DNA of 64,000 bases from Gigantopelta aegis (GCF_016097555.1 NC_054712.1:45978233-46042232), one strand, 5' to 3'; positions 22,201 through 31,852 are shown, counted from the stretch's first letter. Program-made: numbers and translations. Notes: generated by a model not told the origin, from the sequence alone.

Positions 22201-25200
22201 ACGCGAACACCTGGACGTTTCTAGACAGGCGACTCGATGACCTCACACAACTGGCATCAACTCTCAGAAACGTATGCATGTTACTTGATCATCTACATGA
22301 TAAACACATGTGTCAAATCAACTCTCAGAAACGTATGATAAACATGTGTCAAATCAACTCTCAGAAATGTATGCATGTTACTTGATCATCTACATGATAA
22401 ACACACGTCAAATCAACTCTCAGAAACGTATGCATATTACTTGATCATCTACATGATAAACACACGTGTCAAATCAACTCTCAGAAACGTATGCATGTTA
22501 CTTGATCATCTACATGATAAACACACGTCAAATCAACTCAGAAATGTATACATGTTACAATGATCATCTACATGATAAACACACGTCAAATCAACTCTCA
22601 GAAATGTATGCATATTACTTGATCATCTACATGATAAACATGTGTCAATCAACTCTCAGAAACGTATGCATGTTACTTGATCATCTGAATGATAAACACA
22701 TGTGTCAAATCAACTCTCAGAAACGTATGCATGTTACTTGATCATCTGCATGATAAACACACGGGTCATATCAACTCTCAGAAATGTATGCATGTTACTT
22801 GATCATCTCAATGATAAACGTGTGTCATATCAACTCTCAGAAATGTATGCATGTTACTTGATCATCTACATGATAAACATGTGTCATATCAACTCTCAGA
22901 AATGTATGCATGTTACTTGATCATCTACATGATAAACACACGTCAAATCAACTCTCAGAAATGTATGCATGTTACTTGATCATCTCAATGATAAACATGT
23001 GTCAAATCAACCACCTTGAATTACTAACCTTTTTTTTATGCACCCGTGTATGTATGATGGGTCATTTTATGGTATGGTGTTGTCTGTCCGTCCGTCCGTC
23101 CGTCCGTCCATTCATTTTTCTTGTCCAGACTATATCTTCCATACAGATGCATACAGGACCATCAGACAATCACGTGTAGGAACAACTTGGGATGGTATTA
23201 TTACTAGGTCACTGTGAGTTACTTTTCATGGTCTACTGCACATAACAGTAAATTCTTGTCTGGACCATATCTTGCTTACAGATCCATACAGGACCATCGA
23301 ACCTCACATGTAGGAACAACTTGGGATGGCGGTGTGTTGCGTACTATTACTAGATCACTGTGACCTACTTTTCATGGTCTAATGCACATAACAGTAAATC
23401 CTTGTCCGGATCGTATCTTGCATTCAGGACCATCAAACCTCACATGTAGGAACAACTTGGGATAGTGGTGTGTCGCGTACTATTACTAGGTCACTGTGAC
23501 CTACTTTTCGTGGTCTAATGCACATAACAGTAAATCCTTGTCCGGATCATATCTTGCATACAGGACTATCAAACCTCACATGTAGGAACAACTTGGGATA
23601 GTGGTGTGTAACATACAATTACTAGGTCTCTGTGATACAAATAAATAATTTGTCTATATTCTGAACATCATATGGTTTTCCATCAAACTCCTGATGGGCG
23701 TATCATGTACCTCACCAGTACTCTTGTTAACTATATTTTTCAGGTCACTCAGTGTGGAGATGTTGTTGGAGAAGGCCTCAACGGGATATTCATAATGGTA
23801 CGAGTTTTAAAGAGCCACTGTCAGTCCAGTTATGTAATGAAATATGTTGGGAATACTAGTTTAATATCCGATACTGAAACATACATAAGATATTAATCAG
23901 ACTGGGGCTTTTTTTTGTGTTAAATTGGATGCACCTTAGTCTCAGACTTAGTGAGTTATTCAGTTTGTGCAGCTTGTATGAAATGTACAACTTGCCGTCA
24001 TTAAAATGACAGAATTAAAATAATAAAATGAAACACATGTTTGCTGGGTCTTGAAAAGTAGGCTTGACTATTGTGGACTTTTCACCAAAAAACAAGAACT
24101 GACATAGATTCCAGGTGACATTAAAATCTGGAATAGAGGTTTTTCATCTCTGAACTTTTAACGTTTTATGCTAATTTGTAATGTTAAAAATGTGTTTTGG
24201 CCACTGGATGTCAAACATTTGATAATTATGATAAGTCTCCAGAGAAAACCTGCTATATTTTTACATTAGCAGCAAGAAATCTTTTATATGCACCCTCCCA
24301 CAGACAGGACAGCACATACCATGTCTTTGATATATACTGGAGTACTGGTTGGGATGGGGAAAAACTTAACAGGTCCGCTGAGGAGATTCGATCCTACAAC
24401 TCAAGCTCATCAGATGAGCGCTCTACCAACTGATTTTAACGCCATCACTGTAACCAGTTTAAGATTTGAGCAGTAGATTTACCGTAATTTTAACGCCGTC
24501 ACTGTAACCAGTTTAAGATTTGAGCAGTAATTTACTGTAATTTTAACCCCGTCACTGTAACCAGTTTAAGATTTGAGCAGTAGATTTACCGTAATTTTAA
24601 CGCCGTCACTGTAACCAGTTTAAGATTTGAGCAGTAGATTTACTGTAATTTTAACCCCGTCACTGTAACCAGTTTAAGATTTGAGCAGTAGATTTACCAT
24701 AATTTTAACCCTGTCACTGTAACCAGTTTAAGATTTGAGCAGTGGATTTACCTTAATCTTATTGATAACAGTTGTTGTTTGTATTAACAGCAAAACAGAT
24801 TCAGTGAGTAAACGGAGACATTGCTACTTTAATAATATAAACCGGTATCGACTATAGTCCATTCCCAGCCTCCATGAACATTGTTTTTTGTAAATAATTT
24901 CGGTTTGATTTGACATAATGGAAAGTGAAAGTATTTTGGAAATAAAAAATAAAAAAAACCCCAAAACAACAACCCCCTCCTGCCAAAAAACCCCCAACCC
25001 TCCTCTGTGCAATTCAAAAAAACTTGTAATAAATTAAATACCATAGTGCAGGCCTGGAAATAATTATTTGGACCATGCCTGTCAAGCTGTCCTATATCAG
25101 TCAGTTTGTGCCTGTCACAAATTAAAATGTACCTGTCACCAAATTGCATGCCAGTGTGTAAATATCGAAAGCAATTATTACAAATTTTAGAATGTTATTT

Positions 25201-28200
25201 ATCTTTTATTAATCCTGTAATATTAATAAATGCATGAAATTATAGTATGACTGATAAATTACTTATATGGTCATTGTTATTGTATTCAGATCAACAACTG
25301 CCAATATCACTTTGGTAAGAAACCTTCAAATCTTAAGCAGCCACTGTTGTCAGAATCAGATAAGAAACAATGTTGTCAGCATAACTTTGACTTGTATCTG
25401 ATTTCGGTTTCTAGTTTCTAGTTTATGATATCGTTCATGTTATATATCCGTAGGCAGGAAACCTTCAAATGTTGAACTGTCACTACTGTCAGATAAACAG
25501 AATACATTTTCATTATCACTAAAACTTTCACTTGTGTCACCAGACTCCGAATCAGATCCACTAATCTCCTTTCTTTCAGTTTCTAGTTTCTGGTATTTTA
25601 CTTTTGGGGGTCTCTTTTTGTACATTTGCCTTTTCTTCTGATTTGGTCTCCTCCTTTTCACCTGGTTCCACAGATGAACTACAGGGCTTACATCAAATGA
25701 TCCCAGTGGGGGACCTTCCTCAACAATTCGTAGGATATTTGTTAACCTGTCCTCACCTAAAGAACACCTGCTATGACTCTTTGTTCTTTTTAAGCGAGAA
25801 AACATTCTCTCAAGTTTTGCATTACAAACTGGTACAGAAAACAAAAGTTCAATGAAAGTCAGTATATTCTTCCACTTAGTGGACTTAGAGCAGTTAAACA
25901 AAATTTTCCAGGTTTTTTTGTAACAACTTTTATGTGGCTGTAAAAAGTCCAGTGTGTACCTGACCATGTCGTGCCATTCCTCTAGAATATTTTGAGGAGA
26001 GGCATCTGGAGAAAATCCTTGTTTCAGCAATACAGGCTGAAAGTTCTCTATCAGTTCAGTAACATTGACATCCGTAAAGTCTACACCTGCCACATCAACA
26101 TTTGATTTCCAGTGTTCAGTGTTTAATATAGTGGCAACATTATTCAGCTGTATACTGCTGGCACCCTTTAGTCTGGAATCCATGGTCAGTGTACAGCATT
26201 TATAATGGTATTCTTTGCTGATTTTACATCTTCAGTGGCCTTCAGAAAACTTGTTTTAGTGAATTCTATCCCCTGATAAGTGTACACTGAATCAGTCTTT
26301 TGTAACTTTCCAAACAGAAATTTAACAGCAGGAAGATCCTCAAAAGACCTAGTTAACAATTGATCAAGAGATTCTTCAGAACACTTGATATTATGTAGAA
26401 CTCCAACACTGTCAATAACATCTTCTTGAAATGCTTTGGACAATATAGCTGCTGGGTTCAGGACATCAATAAAGAATGCAACATACAAAAGCATGCGACT
26501 AGAATTCCACTCACACAGATAACCACATATCTTTTTATGATCTTTACATTTTTTGTCACCAGCTAAGTGCTGTAGATGTTGCATGTAAACACCATATTTA
26601 TCCAGGACCATCCACAGTGCTGACAACTTGAAAGAAATCCACCTTGTACCACAAGCACGTTTTTGGTTTCAGAGAGCCCTCTTCAAATTCAAATGTATCT
26701 TTGACTAAATTGTGCAAAGTTTTCAGTTCCTGTAGTTTTTTGGGAGATTTATGGTAAAGGTAATACAACCTCAGCAGCATATTGTCCACCTTTTGAAATA
26801 CGGTAGTATTTAAGGCATCTTTCAGGGCCAATTCTAATTTGTGAGCCACACACCATGTATATATTAGCCATGGTGCTTTTTGTTCCAGAAGTGCTTTTAC
26901 TCCACTTTTATTACCACTGTTGACTGATGCACCATCAGCACCAAAACCAATAAGCTTTGAATAAAGTTCACTTGGCATGATACCCAGTGAGTGAAAACTC
27001 TCCTCAATTGCACCAAGTATTCCAGGTGCATCTCCCTTTTTGACATCTTTTAGGTAAAGAAATGAAAGCTTCACTTCAATTTCATCATTTTTAGAATAAG
27101 GATCAAAATACAGTACATATACAACTTCCTTTTCTGTAACAGACTTGTCTGTGCTCCCATCTGTTAAAACACTATAGAATTTGGCTTTTGAAAGATCATC
27201 ATGCAGCTTTGATGCTATAAAACTGTCCATGAATGTCCACAAATTCTGCACATTGTTTACGGTTAGTGTAAGCTTGATCACCTATATCTACACCATGGTA
27301 AGTTTCCAGTTTAATCAAATCTTCATACAGAGAATGGGAGCTCTTTTTTGGCAATAAAATATGCTATTTCAAATTTTTTTATTTGTTGAAGTTCTTGTAC
27401 TTTAGTCATACTACAAAAGCTGTCACCAAGCGTTTGTTGTTGGGGGTCTGGTTCAAATACATTGTGAAGATGTTCAACACATTCACCCCTAGCGTTCATG
27501 TCCTTGACGTAAAGTTTGTATGCATGTTTATGGTAGTTTGTTGAAGAATGGTCTCTAGCATTTGATAAGCGCATGTTTGTAGACCCTCTTATCCAAACGT
27601 CAGTGAAATCTCTACTACACCGTATCTCTTTCTCAAACTGTGTGCAGACGACACACCTCATTGCGGTCACCTCACCTTTAGAATTTGTTTCGTGTTTTAA
27701 CCAAACGGATGCATTAGTTTTTACCAAGTCGTCATTTATCCATTTTTGCAACGTTGTTGATCGTAGAGTTCTAACCTGCTTCTTTGTAATGCTGGTAATT
27801 TGTGGGGATGAATCTGATGTTTCGCTACCGACATTAGTATCACACGTACTACTACTTGTACTTGCTACACTTGTAGTTTTATCAAAAAAAGATGTTATCT
27901 TTTTCGACATTCTAAATTCTTTACCTTTACGGACACCACGTGATATCCGTTGTGCATGCACGGGCGATGACGTCACTATATTCTCGGTTTCACGTTTTAT
28001 TGTTATTATTTTTAAATATATATTGACCCGTATAAAGTATAAGACGTGTTCTGTTGATTTGTTATTTTATGTTATTTACTGACATAATTAACTTCGCTCG
28101 GGGGGGGGGGGGGCAAAAATTTTGTGCTGTCGGCTATTCGGGTCACTCGGAACACATTTGCCGATTAACGATTTTCTGATCGGACCCGCGTTCCGTATAA

Positions 28201-29155
28201 GCAGCGTAAGTGCAGCAGACATATTTCGCGAGACGCGATTTCTGCCAATTCGTCAAGGAAATAAAAGTTATAAATTTTTTAGTAGTACGTTTGGGTGTTT
28301 TCTTCCTTGTATTTAAATATGTTTGCGTGCAGATCTATTCGTTGTGCATAGTTGAGCAGAAATGCGTAGCGTTCACAGTGGGTTTTTTGGTGTGCAATGC
28401 GGCCCCGCTCTATTAATAGACACCAGCTGTAGTAATCGGTTGAGGTGTCTCTTCCCCCAAAATAATATTAATAATGACCGATGTGTGACCGTTCCGTTTT
28501 AGAGGTACAATAACATTCCATTAAATAATTATAATCGGAATCAATTAATTGTCAGTTAATTTTAAAGGTAAACTTTAGTGCTAAAAGACGCTTATAATTA
28601 TCACGCCGTTTGTGTCAACCATTGAACCAATGATTCGCCGAGGTGAGGTCATTAGGCGTGTCTATTAATAGACAAAAACAATTTGTGTGTTGTTTTTTCT
28701 CGTGGAAAACGTAAATGCCTTCTCGTTTGTATTTAGTTACCATAAAAACTAATGTAAGCTTCGTGCACGTGCACACTAGTCGGAAAATATTCAAAATATG
28801 CCTCTCTTTTTTTTCTCAAAATATAGAGAAATCGGCTAAGACAAAATAAAAATAGCAGTTTTTGTGCCGGACAAGATGACCGCTAATATTAAAAACGCGA
28901 CTGTCAAATCGTGACAAATCACAAATACGTACCGGACAATGACCGTGACCGGACACTTATTTCCAGGCTTGTAGTGACAAAACAATGTTCCCTGATGGGA
29001 ATGTTTATAATTTAAATTGACCAAATAACATTAATTTAATTCAATAATTAATTGGTTAATTAATTCAGACATTGGCTTCATTATTATACATATATAAAAG
29101 CATTTTCTTTTTTCAGGGTCGGAATGTTCTTGGAATAAATTCTCGGAAAAGATGA
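13285..29155 (+). CDS. COQ9: COQ9, mitochondrial ubiquinone biosynthesis protein (exons 2-9)
   Basis: COQ9 is a TetR-like, lipid-binding partner of COQ7 in the mitochondrial coenzyme Q complex. Coding exons read: 13285-13429 (start uncertain, basic/Ser-rich transit-like), 13810-13922, 17543-17693, 19637-19718, 21210-21314, 22116-22271, 23744-23797, 29117-29155 (stop TGA). All junctions keep frame with GT/AG borders. Matches to human COQ9: FVSSHGWTKKTLAAG, SVAHGMFPRGGVELIEYFY, RSAVEKRLRMITPYIDQWP, LMDDIWFYAGDDSVDFKWYT, RVSLAGVYKSTEIYMIQDRS. About 281 codons are seen against 318 in human. The ATG exon was not found upstream, so the N-terminus is incomplete. The gene is nearly 16 kb for about 0.85 kb of code because the introns hold tandem arrays, SINEs and a hAT transposon. 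If a donor in the 60-bp array other than the first is used, each further unit adds 20 residues. Confidence 0.92.
13590..13700 (+). mobile_element. SINE core fragment in COQ9 intron
   Basis: Diverged core: ACACAACTAGTACATCAAAA, TGTGGTATATACTGTCCTGT, GTGCATATAAAA. It ends about 110 bp before the exon at 13810. Head and tail are not recognisable. Confidence 0.5.
13880..14779 (+). repeat. COQ9: 60-bp x 15 tandem array made of a COQ9 exon end plus its splice donor
   Basis: Fifteen units of exactly 60 bp with very few differences. Each holds 43 nt of exon coding for FVSSHGWTKKTLAAG, the donor GGTGAGT or AGGTGAGT, and the first 17 intron bases (to CTTTTCAAAC). The first unit is the genuine exon end (exon 13810-13922). 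Because 60 is a multiple of three and no unit carries a stop, the coding frame stays open through the array, adding GEFFSN linkers. Fourteen donors are GGTGAGT; the one at 14341 reads AGTGAGT preceded by GCG. Near identity suggests recent, homogenised expansion. The array could also be partly mis-sized in assembly. Confidence 0.95.
15106..15199. repeat. Short palindromic element
   Basis: TACCATTTTTATGAAACTCG at the left pairs with TCATTTCATTAAAATGGTA at the right; GAACAGTGTTGGTATC pairs with GATACCAAAACTGTTC. A 94-bp hairpin bordering the next array. Confidence 0.6.
15200..16917 (+). repeat. 23-bp minisatellite with higher-order structure in COQ9 intron
   Basis: About 1.7 kb of GTGTAGATTGTTATCGTTTG plus TAG units. 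Every three to six units a longer variant appears, GGAGTGGTGTTAATAGCCTA followed by TTGTAGATTGTT, about fourteen times in all. The motif TGTTTGTAGGTG inside many units is identical to the real acceptor of the next exon (TACTGTTTGTAG/GTGCTGAAG at 17531-17551). The array ends where a SINE begins. ORFs read in either strand here are repeat artefacts. Confidence 0.9.
16922..17250 (+). mobile_element. SINE, tail type 2
   Basis: Head GCTGGATGTAGCCCAGTGG and TCTGGGATCGATTTCC, core GGATGGTGCATATAAAAGAT, tail TTGACATCCATTAGCCAATG and GATGTTGTTAAACAAAACAA, then a T-rich stretch. Confidence 0.8.
17284..17512. mobile_element. hAT-like MITE ending 30 bp before a COQ9 exon
   Basis: Inverted ends CAGGGCCTTAGCTAGGATAT and, at the right, CCACTAGCTACGGCCCTG. 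The interior is unremarkable. Only 30 bp remain between it and the exon at 17543. That remnant holds a good branch-point sequence (TTTACTGACTAA at 17517-17528) and the acceptor TTTGTAG but almost no polypyrimidine tract. Confidence 0.65.
18176..18294. mobile_element. MITE family 3, reverse copy
   Basis: Starts GGGGACTCATTCACAAAG and ends TTTAGTGAATTAGGCCCC. Full-length (119 bp) and collinear on the opposite strand with the copy at 10737-10855. Confidence 0.7.
18500..19480. other. COQ9 intron stretch with palindromes, no gene
   Basis: About 19375-19470 is a hairpin: GAAAATACCAACCTCGTCTA pairs with TAGACTTGGTTGATATTTTC, and TCGGTATTTGTC with GACAAATACCGA. The rest is AT-rich intron. Confidence 0.45.
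19795..20035 (-). mobile_element. SINE, tail type 2, diverged
   Basis: Minus-strand copy with TGATTTATTATTCATCGGCT, TGAATGTCAAATATTTGG, ATCTTTTATGTACACTTTC and GAAATACCAGTGGTGGTGCA. The head has drifted: it ends in a tRNA-like ACCCACTGAGCTAGACCCT. Confidence 0.6.
20083..20335 (+). mobile_element. SINE, tail type 1, head-truncated
   Basis: Starts at GGCCCATTGGGCTATTCC, after the B box, and continues to GAGTGCGTTGTTAAATAAAA with a CCTTCCTTCC end. Confidence 0.75.
20459..20851 (+). repeat. 79-bp x 5 tandem array abutting a COQ9 acceptor region
   Basis: GGATGTTTAATTGTATTGTC recurs at 20459, 20538, 20617, 20696 and 20775, exactly 79 bp apart, and the last unit ends GAGTGCGTGC at 20851. Differences between units are a few per cent. 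The array stops just before a polypyrimidine stretch that is duplicated on the other side of a SINE, next to the exon at 21210. Confidence 0.9.
20875..21202 (+). mobile_element. SINE, tail type 1, inserted at a COQ9 splice acceptor
   Basis: Full-length copy: head GATGTAGCCCAGTGG and TCTGGGATCGATCCC, core GGATGGTGCATATAAAAGAT, tail GAGTGCATCGTTAAATAAAA. The same string TTCCTTTCTCTCCA occurs just before the element (about 20854-20867) and just after it (21195-21208). On the right it forms the polypyrimidine tract and CAG of the exon starting at 21210. On the left the following bases are TG instead of GG. Confidence 0.85.
21406..21728. mobile_element. hAT-like MITE (CAGG-CTTGACC ends)
   Basis: Left end CAGGTCTTGACCGTAAG, right end GCTAAGGCCAAGCCCTG. 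The interior repeats GGTAGCCCACCAGTCTACCA and similar TGGTAGCCC words. A relative at 55931-57971 carries a Tc1 insertion. Confidence 0.6.
21755..21965 (-). mobile_element. SINE, tail type 2, decayed
   Basis: GTTTAACAACACTACAAGGG, TGATTATTGGATGTCGAAC and GACAGGACAGCGCATACC place it as a minus-strand copy lacking most of its head. Confidence 0.5.
22257..23011 (+). repeat. COQ9: About 60-bp x 13 tandem array made of a second COQ9 exon end plus donor
   Basis: The exon 22116-22271 ends ATCAACTCTCAGAAAC/GTATGC. That boundary (about 16 nt of exon, the donor and about 44 nt of intron with ACTTGATCATCTACATGATA) is repeated about thirteen times. Units are 57-61 bp, plus one short unit of about 36 bp. 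Some units keep AAC/GTATGC and others read AAT/GTATGC. Read through from the exon, the frame meets a stop at about 22383, so only the first donor gives a normal protein. Less uniform than the array at 13880. Confidence 0.9.
23085..23640 (+). repeat. About 135-bp x 4 tandem repeat in COQ9 intron
   Basis: AGGAACAACTTGGGAT recurs at 23178, 23312, 23448 and 23584. Each unit also has CACATAACAGTAAAT and ATATCTTGC. A short (CCGT)n run at about 23088-23107 precedes it. Confidence 0.85.
24205..24432 (-). mobile_element. SINE, tail type 2, decayed
   Basis: GATGTCAAACATTTGATAA, AATCTTTTATATGCACCCTC, GACAGGACAGCACATACCAT and a tRNA-like end ATGAGCGCTCTACCAACTGA. Minus strand. Confidence 0.6.
24434..24757 (+). 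repeat. 54-bp x 6 tandem array in last COQ9 intron
   Basis: TTTTAACGCCGTCACTGTAA units start at 24434, 24488, 24541, 24595, 24649 and 24703. Each contains CCAGTTTAAGATTTGAGCAG. It begins exactly at the end of a SINE copy. Confidence 0.9.
25049..28971 (-). mobile_element. hAT transposon, 3.9 kb, in last COQ9 intron
   Basis: Inverted ends CAGGCCTGGAAATAA at 25049 and, on the other strand, CAAGCCTGGAAATAAG ending at 28971. The pentamer TAGTG directly precedes the left end and directly follows the right end, a possible 5-bp target duplication; an 8-bp one is not seen. The transposase reads on the minus strand, opposite to COQ9. Non-coding flanks of the element lie at 25049-25440 and 27977-28971, the latter with a 14-G run at 28100. 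Confidence 0.75.
25440..27976 (-). pseudogene. hAT transposase (ZNF862/KIAA1586-like group), frame-disrupted
   Basis: Order on the minus strand: N-terminal low-complexity with SKKITSFFDK; a TTF-type zinc finger (MRCVVCTQF, then H in NARDHSSTNYHKHA); catalytic core with FYSVLTDGSTDKSV and LIGFGADGASVNSG, each supplying an Asp; the CxxH motif TWCVAHKLELALKDAL; and a C-terminal dimerisation block SVPVCNAKLERMFSRLKR with the catalytic Glu. An acidic Ser-rich tail follows. The frame changes near 27330, 27240, 26660 and 26185, so at least four shifts; no single complete protein is made. Spliced host-domesticated genes of this group exist, but I see no splice borders here. Confidence 0.8.
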
Positions 29156-30030
29156 TAGAGCACGACGTGTAACATGTGGTATGTCCATACTGGACATTAA
29201 CAGAGATTTACTAATTTGCATAACAGTAACAGTCAGCTTGTGATGTTTTTAGTGGACTGTGACAGTCAGCTGGTTATGTTGAACATGCTAATATTTTGAC
29301 CCCATCCTGACCTATCACATTTGTTTAACATTAAGAGTAAAAATCGGGCTAGTGAGTATTTTATGCATTCAGATTGGAAATTGTGTCTTTAAAATAGGAA
29401 ATTAAAAAATGACATAGCTTTGGGGGAATGGTGTCAGATATCCAACCAGGCAAGCGATAGAAAACTGTACATAGTAATATTTTGTTATTACATTTTGGTG
29501 AAAACGTCATCTTCACAGTTATATATACACACCCCCCCCCCAAAAAAAAAAAAAAAAGAGAAGAAGATTACAATAATGTTTGTATTGTATTGTATTGTAC
29601 AATTTACATCAGCTGAGATGAAAAAATATGTACTGAACATTTTTAATGACTCATTCTTAATAAACAATATGTGTCTTGTTATTGGAAGTTTGGTGGTATA
29701 ATCAAATATTAACATTCACTATTGATCAAGCCATTAAAATGTGTGTTTCCAGGAATATGTTGAAAAAACTTGATTATATAGGTTGTTTTTGTTTGTTTGG
29801 GTTGTGTGTTGTTTTTTTTTGGGGGGGGGGGGGGGGGGTGAGGGTGTGGGGTGATAAATTACATTGACCCATATATGCCCAGCTTTCAACTACATATTAA
29901 TAGAAAATTGAAGAATTATATAAGACATCAAAAATGAAAGAAATAAGGATTTGGCCCCTTTTCTAAGTACTGTTGGGTTCCTGGAAATACACTTTTAAGG
30001 CCTAATTATCACCAATCCTGTTGATACAGT
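29156..30030. other. COQ9 3' flank, no gene
   Basis: AT-rich with homopolymer runs (C and A runs at 29530-29558, 18 G at 29821-29838). AATAAA occurs at about 29659 but is 500 bp from the COQ9 stop, so its role is uncertain. Confidence 0.4.
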
Positions 30031-30033
30031 GGT

Positions 30034-30367
30034 TAAGGTAGTACCAAACCAAATACCTTCCAGCTGGGTGAAAGATTGAGGTGCACCCAACTTTTGATAC
30101 AGAAGTAGCCTTGTGCTTGAAACATGTATGGGGTACCTGTAAAAAAAAAAAAAAAAAAAAAACATTGTGTGAAACTAGGGTAGTCATAGATAGAAATGAG
30201 CATCTTGACACACCCCCCCCCCCCAATGTTTTCTGATTCACTTTTAGGGTGAGGGTGGTAGTATTTATATCTGTGGCGTTTATGTTGATTGATACGCTGC
30301 AGGTAGGAGTTCTAGCCACATATGTTACTATTGTCGTCTATGGGATTTGATTTGGTAGTATACACCC
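30034..30367 (-). mobile_element. MITE family 5 (TACTACCAAATCAAAT ends), reverse copy
   Basis: Left end GGTAGTACCAAACCAAATAC and right end ATTTGATTTGGTAGTATACA are imperfect inverted repeats. The interior GAAACATGTATGGGGTACC and GGTGGTAGTATTTATATCTG matches plus-strand copies at 59089-59520 and 63718-64000. Internal A (about 20) and C (12) runs lie at 30139-30160 and 30213-30224. Confidence 0.65.
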
Positions 30368-30520
30368 GTAAGTCTTAACTCATGAGGCTCATAGGTACTG
30401 GGTTCACCTCCTGGTACTGGCACCAATCCAGAGTGAGTTCGAGTCTCTCACTGACAGTGACAACTACCATTAACACATGGCCAGGACAGACAGCCCAGAT
30501 TGCTGGAAATGATGACAAAA
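30368..30520. mobile_element. Possible second tRNA-derived SINE family
   Basis: TCATGAGGCTCATAGGTACT followed by GGGTTCACCTCCTGG resembles an A/B-box tRNA head, then GAGTGAGTTCGAGTC. Only one copy is in the window, so the call is tentative. Confidence 0.3.
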
Positions 30521-30540
30521 CTGAATGTTAAAATGAATGA

Positions 30541-30893
30541 ATGAAGGAAGGAAATGTTTTATTTAATGACGCACTCAACACATTTTATTTATGGTTATAT
30601 GGCGTCGGACATATGGTTAAGGACCATACAGATATTGAGAGAGGAAACCCGCTGTCGCCACTTCATGGGCTACTCTTTTTCATTTAGCAGCAAGGGATCT
30701 TTTATATGCACCATCCCACAGACAAGATAGTACATATCACGGCCTTTGGTACACCAGTTGTGGAACACTGGCTGAAACGAGAAACGAGAAATACAGGGGC
30801 GTCCGAACCCCCCTAGTCTATGCCCCTGAAATAGCCCAATCGGTCCACTGACTGGAATCGATCCTAGATCGATCGCGCATCAGGCGAGCGCTG
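30541..30893 (-). mobile_element. SINE, tail type 1, with exact 14-bp target duplication
   Basis: Flanked by GTTAAAATGAATGA at 30527-30540 and 30894-30907. Complete minus-strand copy from TTTTATTTAATGACGCACTC to GATCGCGCATCAGGCGAGCG. It carries an extra block of about 35 bp at 30792-30826 whose ends are CAGGGGC and GCCCCTG. Confidence 0.9.
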
Positions 30894-31059
30894 GTTAAAA
30901 TGAATGATGTATGCCTGGAAATCACATGCAATTAAGCACCTCCCCGTTTTAACCACGTGGCTTACACTTCACAAGTTATTGTGACCGTTCGTGAATACAA
31001 AACACAATAATATATGTTGTATATATTCAGAGGATATTAATAATAAAAAAGAAGCCTGT

Positions 31060-31235
31060 TTTGTTTAACAACACTACTAGAGCACTTTGATAATTAATTA
31101 TCAGCAATTTGATGTGAAACATTTGGTAATTTTGACAGTCTTAGGGAGGAAACACGATACAGTTCCATCAGTAGCAATTGGCCCACCGACGGGGATCGAT
31201 CCCAGACCCACCATGCATCAGGCGAGTGCTCCCAT
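31060..31235 (-). mobile_element. SINE, tail type 2, internally deleted
   Basis: Tail GTTTAACAACACTACTAGAG and head CACCGACGGGGATCGATCCC are joined without the GGTGCATATAAAAG core. Confidence 0.65.
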
Positions 31236-31663
31236 CTTGACGCAATAAAGAACTTAAACTTGAACATGAACTCATCTGGACAGTGTCACAGTGATAATAT
31301 GAGTCTAGGCTCACGCCAGCCGATCGCCAATTCGCCATGGGCCAATTGAAATACCAGCTGGCGAACAAAATAATTCCCGTTTCGCCAAACTAGCGAAATC
31401 GAAATCTGATATTTGGGGATAAAGATACTTAAGTCGGTGTTTCTACAGACCCGACCGTGGTGACTTTTTGTCAAATCACCTTTTTGTCGATTTTATTTTT
31501 CACGCACACGGTCATGTTTACAATGAGTTAGGTCTGTCACTGAATATAGTCCTGACATCTTATTAATTAAAGACCATTTCTGTGGACTTTAACACAATTT
31601 CCAGAAACAGGTGTGCCACGATAATCAAGTTTAATTTTCATAACGTCTGTGTACATTCAGTTT

Positions 31664-31852
31664 CTTACACTCCCGTTGGTGAGAACACTATGCGTTATTT
31701 TTGATGGCACATGGGTTGTTTACACACGTACATGTGTCAACGAGTTCAAGGCATACGACTGGCTGCTCCTAGGTGATGACCAGGTCACCAGTGCCATGCA
31801 CCCAATGAAAAACAACACGGTGGAAATAGATTACACTGTGACGTATTATTAA
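31664..31852 (+). other. Unassigned exon-like ORF
   Basis: An open frame of 63 residues after an acceptor-like TACATTCAG (ending 31661). It reads TLPLVRTLCVIFDGTWVVYT, then EFKAYDWLLLGDDQVTS and ends VEIDYTVTYY before a TAA. Base composition is richer in G and C than the flanks and looks codon-like. I do not recognise the protein. It could be the last exon of an unknown gene between COQ9 and SOCS6, or chance. Confidence 0.25.

Noticed and set aside
22176-23179. Series of 60-90 codon ORFs (MLLDHLHDKH type)
   Set aside because: Frames through the intronic array; they break at unit length changes and have no protein similarity.
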